Position numbers and translations under genes: made by a program. From contig WNNJ02002992.1 in the NCBI GenBank assembly GCA_012934845.2, forward strand, positions 18,496 through 82,495: DNA of 64,000 nt. The letters run 5' to 3'. Under the pieces are notes generated by a model. That model was given only the letters and a program-made list of their open reading frames with translations, was not told where the DNA came from and did not search any database. Shown in pieces: positions 56,515 to 64,000 of the stretch; positions within the stretch are counted from its first letter, which is position 1; each line of letters begins with the position of its first letter. Origin of the DNA: Pomphorhynchus laevis (lineage: Eukaryota > Acanthocephala > Palaeacanthocephala > Echinorhynchida > Pomphorhynchidae).

Positions 56515-59275
56515 GCGTGCAAGTGTAACGTTCGGACGATCAAAGAATTCTAAAAAAGCTAACAATTTCAGTGCAGATTCCTGTATGATTCCTGATAAAG
56601 AAGAGTTGAAGAAGGTAATGATTGCTCCAGTGGATCCAGTTAAGATTAGTTAAGTTTTTGTCTCTGATTTTGATTGGGAGGTGCTTCTTCCATTAAAGAA
56701 ACATGTAAATCTGGCGATTATTACTCCTAACACACATGTAGCCAGAAACATGTTTTTCAACGTTTACCTAAGAAATTTACCTAACAATTTTACCTAAGAA
56801 AAATTGTTCTAGCACTACCAGACAGGGTAATTTATAATTTTGCCAAAGGTATAAATAAGACGTACAGAATCTCCTTTGTTACTCCCGACCTTTCCTCATC
56901 CTATGATAAGTTTTTCAACGATAATCTCTCGAACATGGGGTTCTTACTCTAAAACCGATCATGGCCTCAATCAAGATTACCAATATCATCAATGACCCTG
57001 ATAAAAGTGACATCGAAGTCCTTGAGAAACGTTTTAACCTACACAATGTTAGGTTTATCAATGTTAGGTTTTTTCCTGTTGCATTTGCTAATACTGATGA
57101 ATGCAACGCAAATATCATTTCTAAGGCTGCGCACAATCCCTTTATGGGGTGCAATCTAAAATTTACAAAAATCACCTCAGATAATCTAGTGTACTCCCAT
57201 CGCAACACATGTCACGGCTTGGGGCACTGGAGCTCTAGTTGCAAAATATCAAGAGTCTGTGGGATCTGTGGTTAAAACGACAGTAATCACAGCTTTAATT
57301 GCAGACTTCCAAAATGCTCGAATTGTTGTCTTTCACATCCAGCTTGGTCTAGGAGATGTGAAATTTTAAAAAAATACTCCAGAAGACATTTACAAAAGAC
57401 TTATTCTGGCTCCAACCCTCCTCCCTGCAACTTCAATCAAATCTGCCAACCGTCTTCCAATAACGAAGAAATTCTCGAAATTTGCAGAAGAATGAATCAA
57501 GATACCATTAAGTCTATGTAATCCATGATAGCTAATTTAGTAGACGCTTTATTCTTTTCACCATCGATTTCCTCCACTGATTTGATCAAGTCCAACAAAC
57601 GAGCTAAATCTAACTACATGACAAATTCTTCTAAAGAAAGGTCTTCCTCCGTCAGCACAAATAACCACCTGCTATCAAGCTAACAAAGAATTGTAATTCT
57701 ACTTGGGAAATGGCAGTACCAACAATAAGAAGGGAAATTAAGATAACGCCTGTGGGCAAATGTCTCTAATTTGTCCGACTGGGTGTGGGGGGGGCAACCT
57801 TCTCACCTCCAGTTCGGACTAGGAGGAGGCATCCCACTCCAGCAAGTTTAACACAATGCAAAGTAATCAATAGTCTGTTTCACTGAATCTCCTTCAGTGG
57901 AACTCGGGAAGTGCTTCTGCTTTTAGACTTTTATCTTGAAGAGATGTAGATGTTATAGTTCTTCAGGAGACGTGATCTGTCCGTCTCCCTTGGACATTAC
58001 TCGATTTATCCCAAAGCACATCTACATCCACAATACTCCGTACATAACCCCACTTCACTCATCTTCTTCTCAAGGTCTTTTAACCCTAGTTAAATGCTCC
58101 TTAAGATCTTCCCTCCTGCAAACTACGCTTGTCCACCCCTGTCTTGTTTAGCTATATTACTCTGTAAGATTGGTAATATCTACATCCGTCCAGGGGATAT
58201 TGCCAATATCTACATTTGTCTAGGGGAGATTCACAAGAAGCGAGACTCCTGGATCGTATTTTAGGTAGTGGCTATGACATGTTACTTGATGACTTAAACG
58301 ACAGAACTGGTCGTTGCATTAATGCAGCACTCCGTAGGGCAAGGAACGACTATATTATTCATAAACCACCGTCCTTTACCTTTCATTGCTCAAAAACAAA
58401 TTTTCTCCTCGATATATTACTGCTTTAAAAGATGTGGTTGTTGAAACCCATCTGCACGGAGCAGTCTTGCCAACAACTGACCACATCTCATGACCTAATT
58501 TGCTGGCGGATATAGGAAGATACGTTGCTTCGAAGGAGGTTTCACTTTGATCATATATGAGTGACGTTCTTCCAGGCAGCTATCCAACTATTCCACAGAA
58601 TGGGAAATGAGAGTTTGACCGAATTTAATTCCTGACTCTCTTCGCAAGCTATCGCGTTACTTTCGACTACTTATAGAGGTCGTATATACAATCTCACTCC
58701 AACAAAACTCAAGGTCATAGCTAATATGCTACACCTTCCTAATCTTTCTGTTTCCGCCAGACAGGCCCTCTCGAATAAATACTGGAGCACTAGATATAGG
58801 TTCCAGCTGGGGAAGGATAGGGGGAGCATTGCTCACCTTAACCCTTCTCAGTCTTCTTTTTTGATGATGTTCACGAAAGAGAAGTTCGTCTGTTGAAAGG
58901 ATTGAGCATTAGGCTGGATTGGTAGTATTGGTCTTGATAAAGTTTTAGAGGAATCGTTATCCCTACATAATTATGGAGCCAATCAATCACCTCAACCTAT
59001 CCCGTCTTGGTGTAACTTCAGGAGTAAGGACTTATCTGTTACAGATATCCTTAACTCCTAATTGCTACTCCCGGGCACCTCCAAATCCCATGCGCCACTC
59101 TCCACTCGGGACTGTTAGCTTTCGACAGAGACTAAGAGAAAGAAGTCGCCATTACTATGATATTAGCCTCCTCTCGTCTGACATTGCTGGCATAAATATC
59201 AGCTGTCGCGTATTTTTATCAAAACATAAATCGATTACATGTCCTAAAGATATGCGGCAGTCGAAATATTAGATT
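56515..59275 (+). mobile_element. LINE C, second copy, 5' part
   Basis: ORF1 from about 56520 (MRASVTFGRSKNSKKANN) through MASIKITNIINDPDKSDIEV and zinc knuckles (CHGLGHWSSSCKISRVCGIC, CSNCCLSHPAWSRRC) to about 57680. ORF2 starts near 57870 with endonuclease blocks LQWNSGSASAF, DITRFIPKHIYIHNTPYITP, a DDLNDRTGRCINAALRRARN version of GDFN, and STKYWS-like linker remains. It stops at about 59270 just after SDIAGINISC. Stops and frame changes are frequent, so it is older than the copy at 40411-44278. Confidence 0.85.
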
Positions 59276-59339
59276 TTTGTAATCAAATAAATATTCCTGT
59301 TTTCTCGCCTTGTAATGATAAATATCGTTGTTTGGAAAA

Positions 59340-59825
59340 TTTAATAATTGTTAATTAGAAATTTAAGAAGAATTGATTTACAATTTTGTGTTTCGTATTA
59401 AGTTGGAAGCTAAAAACATATCAATTTTGCTACTTTTAATTGTTTTTAGATTAAATAATCGTTGATAATGGTGTGGCCACGTGCCTCCGAAATATTGGAT
59501 CTAAATTGTGAAATAAATAATAATGTATCCCGCTGCTATGTTAAGTAGAGGAGCTAGGGCCCAAATCTTGATTACATAGCAGTTCCTCCTGATGACCTCT
59601 AATTCTTATTCTGATACAACGCCTGTTATTTATTTGTCAATTCATAAAAATGGCTTTTTTTAAATTTCATTTTTTTATTTTAGCTTGATTTAAATTATAG
59701 AAAATCTAAAAACAATTATTAATTTTATTATTTAATTATTAAATTTTGATTTAGCATTATTATGTTTTGTTTATTTTATAATTATATTAAATACGTAAAC
59801 TCAGTTAGCTGATTTGATTTCTCAA
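59340..59825 (+). mobile_element. Penelope-like tail copy (1 of 3 with long upstream segment)
   Basis: A 190-bp upstream segment (TTAATTAGAAATTTAAGAAG, GGAAGCTAAAAACATATC, TGGTGTGGCCACGTGCCTCC) is shared with 60695 and 63605. It is followed by the tail with pseudoknot helix CTGCTATG/CATAGCAG and the AT-rich end at AGTTAGCTGATTTG. Confidence 0.85.
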
Positions 59826-60544
59826 TGCGAACTAAATTAAGCTGGTCAATTTCACAAAGGGAGCGATCAGAAAAGATACGACAAGTAGACGAAGTGCTAA
59901 GATTATTATAATATAGTTTTTTATTATGTATTATACTTGAATTTTACGTGAAGTCGATGCCAATTCTAGAATTTGTTAAGAAATCCGTGGTGCAAGGGCA
60001 ATAAAATTTAAGCTTTAGTTGATTCTTTACTAGATCAAATTATACTGATTTATAGCCCTTATATAAAACGTCAATACATTGACTTAGTGTAATCGTGATA
60101 AATAATTTAATGATCCCATAGTTTATCAAATACCTTGTTTTGATTGTTAATATAAATCAAGCAGCTTAAGTTTTGATATTTATCAACATAAATACAGACT
60201 GAAAGGTGACTTAATCGTATAGAAGAACTTATTAAGGAGATGAAACTCTTTTGATAACAGTACGATTTTATCATTTGAACGTTGCACATTTCTAAGGACA
60301 TTGCAAAGTCCGATTTCATATTACTTTACAAGCCGGATTTTAATCTATACTTAGATAATTATAAGTTTTATTTAATTTTGCGTTTATTGCTAGATGGCGG
60401 TAAATTTTTATTTTTATTTTAAATGTATTTATTATACTGTTAATTTATTTAAAATAATAATTTAAAATAATAATTGAATTATTGCAAAATAATTCAAATT
60501 TTTATTATTAATAATAAACAATTATTTATTATTTATAATTATTT
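59826..60544. other. AT-rich DNA with a PLE scrap
   Basis: At 59903-59940 GATTATTATAATATAG followed by TTTTATTATGTATTATACTT matches the PLE coding region near 40226-40265. The remainder shows no gene. Confidence 0.5.
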
Positions 60545-61125
60545 ACTATTTTTTCATGTTCCTCCTGATGACCTCTAATCCTTATTCTGATACAACGTCT
60601 GTTATTTATTAGTCAATTCATAAAAAATAACTTTTATTTTAATTTTAAACATTTACTCGATGTAAAGTGTATAATTTTGAAAAATTAGGGCCTATAAATT
60701 TTAATTTGGAAGCTAAAAACATATCAATTTTGCTACTTTTAATTGTTTTTAGATTAAATAATCGTTGATAATGGTGTGGCCACGTGCCTCCGAAATATTG
60801 GATCTAAATTGTGAAATAAATAATAATGTATCCCGCTGCTATGTTAAGTAGAGGAGCTAGGGGCCAAATCTTGATTACATAGCAGTTCCTCCTGATGACC
60901 TCTAATCCTTATTCTGATACAACGTCTGTTATTTATTAGTCAATTCATAAAAATGACGTTTATTTTAAATTTCAATTTTTTATTTTAACTTGATTTAAAT
61001 TATAGAAAATCTAAAAACAATTATTAATTTTATTATTTAATTATTAAATTTTGATTTAGCATTATTATGTTTTGTTTATTTTATAATTATATTAAATACG
61101 TAGACTCAGTTAGCTAATTTGATTC
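60545..61125 (+). mobile_element. Two Penelope-like tail copies, the first partial
   Basis: 60558-60640 holds the partial tail TTCCTCCTGATGACCTC with ACAACGTCTG. 60695-61125 is a longer copy with the upstream segment, pseudoknot arms and AT-rich end (ACGTAGACTCAGTTAGC). Confidence 0.82.
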
Positions 61126-61239
61126 GCCTTATTTACTATTTAATTTTAAAAAATAAATTTTAATTGATTCATCTTCAAAATTCCAAATTAAATAAATGAA
61201 TCAAAATCCTTTATTTGTACATAAATTTTATTTAAAATC

Positions 61240-61254
61240 AAGTTAATATTTCAG
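61240..61254 (+). promoter_or_regulatory. Possible splice acceptor just before the start codon
   Basis: AATATTTCAG sits directly before the ATG at 61255. It matches a 3' splice-site consensus, so either an upstream exon or a trans-splice leader could join here. It may also be chance in AT-rich DNA. Confidence 0.4.
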
Positions 61255-61830
61255 ATGACAGAGCGCAAAACTTTAAAAGCTATGATCTTACTCGCAGAAG
61301 GTGCTGAAGAAATTGAAACAATTGTGGTTGTTGATATTTTACGGCGAGCGTCAATTAACGTGAGTGTATGTGCCATTGGCAAGCAAATGATAAAATGTAG
61401 TCGAGATGTTATCATCGTTGGGGATTGTGTTTTGTCCGAAAAGTGTTGTCCAGCTGCTGACTTTGATTTAGTCTATATGCCTGGCGGACTCGGTGGTACA
61501 AAAGTGTTGTGTGACAATAAAATTGTTGGTAGTATTCTAGAAGACTTTATCAAAGCGGATAAATGGATATGTGCGATGTGTGCTGCTCCGACAGTTTTTA
61601 TTCATCATGGCAATTTATTAAATGATCACAAAATAACATCCCATCCTTCAGTAAAGGAAGATATGTTGAAAGCTGGTTACTCAAATTATAGTGAAGATCG
61701 AGTCGTGGTTGATCGGAAGCTCATTACGAGTCGCGGTCCTGGAACTGCGTTAGAAATGGCTCTTAAGATTGTTGAAGAGATAGTCGGTGTAGAGGAGGCT
61801 CAAGAAATTGCAGCAGCAATTGTTGCTTAA
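61255..61830 (+). CDS. DJ-1/PARK7-like protein, standard length
   Basis: 191 codons, close to the usual 187-189 of animal DJ-1. It shows LLAEGAEEIETIVVVDILRR with the conserved Glu21, CSRDVII with the dimer-interface Cys48, YMPGG, the nucleophile elbow AMCAAPT with Cys109, TSHPSVKEDM with His130, and SRGPGTALEMALKIVEEI. No presequence. DJ-1 family proteins act in oxidative-stress defence and glyoxal handling in the cytosol and other compartments. It has no intron in the coding part. It differs strongly from the gene at 16282 (for example RACIDV versus RASINV, CGAP versus CAAP), so the duplication is old. Flanked by PLE tails on both sides. Confidence 0.95.
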   Translation: MTERKTLKAMILLAEGAEEIETIVVVDILRRASINVSVCAIGKQMIKCSRDVIIVGDCVLSEKCCPAADFDLVYMPGGLGGTKVLCDNKIVGSILEDFIKADKWICAMCAAPTVFIHHGNLLNDHKITSHPSVKEDMLKAGYSNYSEDRVVVDRKLITSRGPGTALEMALKIVEEIVGVEEAQEIAAAIVA

Positions 61831-62424
61831 TAAGGAGAAGGATACGGAAAGATTAAGAGTATTTTTAAAATGATTTTTAAAAAATTTCGATATTCTTAAA
61901 AATATATTTCGTTTAATAATTTCAATTTAAAACGGAAATTTTCAAATATTTAAAATTGTTTTAATTATTTGAAAGCATTAGGCATTAATTTTTTAATTAT
62001 TTAAAATAAAATTATTATTTTTTAATTATTTTATGAAATTATTTTTATTACATTAGACATTAATTTTTTTGTAATGTAAATTAGTCATTATTTTTTTTGT
62101 AATGCAATGAATACTAATTAAAATTTAATTGAACAATATAAAGTATATTTTCTAATGTAAATAAACACCTTTTAGATAAATAAAGCTTTAAAAATACAAA
62201 AATAAATATTGGATAATGTGCATATTTCCTATAAAAATTAAATTTCAATTAATATATAAATACGAACAATTGGCCATCATTATATAACCATTTATAATTA
62301 TTTGTTAAAACCAATAAATTCGATATATTTAAAATTAATATTAAATTAATTAATTTTATTAAACTGTGGTCAGACGTTACATTCGACTCTAGATATATAC
62401 CTAATTGGTTGTTTGAATCGGTTG
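61831..62424. other. 3' flank of DJ-1-like gene
   Basis: AT-rich sequence with AATAAA-type signals (for example AAATAAACACC near 62158) that probably includes the 3' UTR. No other feature is supported. Confidence 0.5.
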
Positions 62425-63000
62425 TTTGGCCCCGCTGCTATGTTTGGTCGAGTAATTAGGGGCCGAAATCTGATAGCATAGCAGTTCCTTCTGATGACCT
62501 CTAATCACTATTATGATACAACGCCTGTTATTTATTAGTCAATTCATAATAATGACGTTTATTTTAAATTTCAATTTTTTATTTTAACTTGATTTAAATT
62601 ATAAAAAATCTAAAAACAATTATTAATTTTATTATTTAATTATTAAATTTTGATTTAGCATTATTATGTTTTGTTTATTTTATAATTATATTAAATACGT
62701 AGACTCAGTTAGCTGATTTGACTAATACAACGTCTGTTATTTATTAGTCAATTCATAAAAATGACTTTTATTTTAAATTTCAATTTTTTATTTTAACTTG
62801 ATTTAAATTATAAAAAATCTTTTAAAAATTATTAATTTTATTATTTAATTATTAAATTTTGATTTAGCATTATTATGTTTTGTTTAGTTTATAATTATAT
62901 TAAATACGTAGACTCAGTTAGCTGATTTGATTTGTTCTACTGACATGTTATTATAGACCTGTGGACTTTGTTTTCCCGGTAATGTGACCTGTAATAAAAT
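62425..63000 (+). mobile_element. Two tandem Penelope-like tails ending in the element's start
   Basis: The first tail (62425-62725) has the complete pseudoknot (GGCCCC 62428-62433, CTGCTATG 62435-62442, GGGGCC 62459-62464, CATAGCAG 62477-62484). The second (62726-62930) lacks it. After the second tail, GTTCTACTGACATGTTATTA and GACTTTGTTTTCCCGGTAAT match the start of the PLE unit near 47060-47110, so this is a head-to-tail junction. Confidence 0.85.
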
Positions 63001-63600
63001 TACCTTTTCCCGGTAATATTTTAATAAAATTAAGATATCAGTACGAGGGACAATTTGCTCTAAAATTGACATTACAAAATGACAGTACTTTACATGTTAG
63101 AAAGTAATTAGTAATTTATAGTTCAAAATATTTCAGGTTAGTAAGAATTTTAAAATTGACATATCAACTTAATATTAAATAGGTATTTTCAATAAAACCA
63201 ATTTTTAATCAGAAAACTGTTGAACAGTTTTGTCATAGAATATTTTTTCGTATTTATTTTTATCTTAAAATTAAAAATCTATAAATTCTAAATATTGAAT
63301 GGATCGTAAAATAATTTTAACTCATAATTTATTATTTAGATCTTTCTTAATATTAAGATAAAAATTCAACCATTAAAGATAGTCAAATATAAACATAAAA
63401 CGATTAAAATCAAAACAACGGAAATCGAAATTGCGTTTTATTACGATTTGAAATTTAAATATAAAATGTATTTAATAATAAAAATACATATTTTCCTTTC
63501 TGTACATTATTTAATATTGATCACTCAATCTGAAACAATTAATTTCTTCACATTTGAGCTTGAACATGATTGTTGGCGAAATCTACAATTACATGAACTT
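63001..63600. other. AT-rich DNA
   Basis: No supported gene. A short minus-strand frame near 63597-63541 (MKVHVIVDFANNHVQAQM, then stop) is too short to call. Confidence 0.4.
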
Positions 63601-63604
63601 TCAT

Positions 63605-64000
63605 AATAATTGTTAATTAGAAATTTAAGAAGAATTGATTTACAATTTTGTGTTTCGTATTAAGTTGGAAGCTAAAAACATATCAATTTTGCTACTTTTA
63701 ATTGTTTTTAGATTAAATAATCGTTGATAATGGTGTGGCCACGTGCCTCCGAAATATTGGATCTAAATTGTGAAATAAATAATAATGTATCCCTCTGCTA
63801 TGTTAAGTAGAAGAGCTAGGGGCCAAATCTTGATTACATAGCAGTTCCTCCTGATGACCTCTAATTCTTATTCTGATACAACGCCTGTTATTTATTTGTC
63901 AATTCATAAAAATGGCTTTTATTTTAAATTTCTATTTTTTATTTTAACTTGATAACAATTATATAAAATCTTACATAACTATTAAAACGTAGACTCCGAT
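63605..64000 (+). mobile_element. Penelope-like tail copy (3 of 3), cut by the window end
   Basis: Same upstream segment as 59340 and 60695, then CCCTCTGCTATGTTAAG, CATAGCAGTTCCTCCTGATG and the AT-rich end, which has a shortened version near 63960-64000. Confidence 0.85.

Noticed and set aside
16282-61830. Recent tandem duplication of the two DJ-1-like genes
   Set aside because: The proteins differ across most positions outside the motifs, so the duplication is old and closeness may be chance.
62428-62484. HDV-like ribozyme in the PLE tail
   Set aside because: P1/P2-like helices are interlocked as expected, but no P4 helix and no C-N-A-A joining strand precede the last helix.

Overview
The window looks like an AT-rich, repeat-dominated piece of a nuclear genome from an invertebrate animal. 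Evidence for this is two intron-free DJ-1/PARK7-like genes, a decayed PRPP-synthetase copy, Penelope-like elements with an N-terminal GIY-YIG domain, several LINE families, a short-LTR gypsy element and a tandem satellite. I cannot name the phylum safely. No bacterial gene layout, tRNA, rRNA or CRISPR array was seen. Only two intact host genes are convincing: a DJ-1-like gene with a possible mitochondrial presequence (16282-16962) and a standard-length DJ-1-like gene (61255-61830). Most of the rest is mobile-element sequence in several layers.

Layout. 1-5037: satellite array, 258-bp unit, with one inverted unit at the left edge. 5040-12600: AT-rich DNA with tails of Penelope-like elements (PLEs), short tandem repeats, a PRPS pseudogene (7391-7746) and a duplicated gypsy/PLE junction (9056-9962). 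12590-15425: LINE remains on the minus strand. 16282-16962: DJ-1-like gene. 17458-22495: LINE fragments, one with another LINE inserted in it, and PLE-type terminal hairpins. 22496-25535: old gypsy copy on the plus strand. 25546-35570: dense LINE remains on both strands. 35698-49563: a younger gypsy element on the minus strand with 138-bp LTRs and a 5-bp target duplication, interrupted by a 9.9-kb nest of two PLE copies and a nearly intact LINE. 49569-52440: unrecognised sequence, a 23-bp minisatellite and a possible acidic C-terminal exon. 52700-59275: a LINE with a restriction-like endonuclease, and a second copy of the nest's LINE family. 59340-64000: repeated PLE tails around the second DJ-1-like gene.

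Most interesting result. The satellite encodes all three strands of a hammerhead ribozyme with every invariant core base, but in permuted order. The CUGAUGA strand of one unit pairs with the GAAA and cleavage-site strands of the NEXT unit: stem I GUCCA/UGGAC, stem II GUCCC/GGGAC, stem III ACAAC/GUUGU. Successive ribozymes are therefore interlocked, with a loop II of about 214 nt, and ordinary hammerhead searches would probably miss them. The fold is read directly from sequence; activity is inferred. A second structured RNA, an 8-bp plus 6-bp pseudoknot, recurs in the 3' tail of the PLE family. A third motif, a minimal hammerhead-like hairpin, recurs around 20.0-20.5 kb and 10.35 kb.
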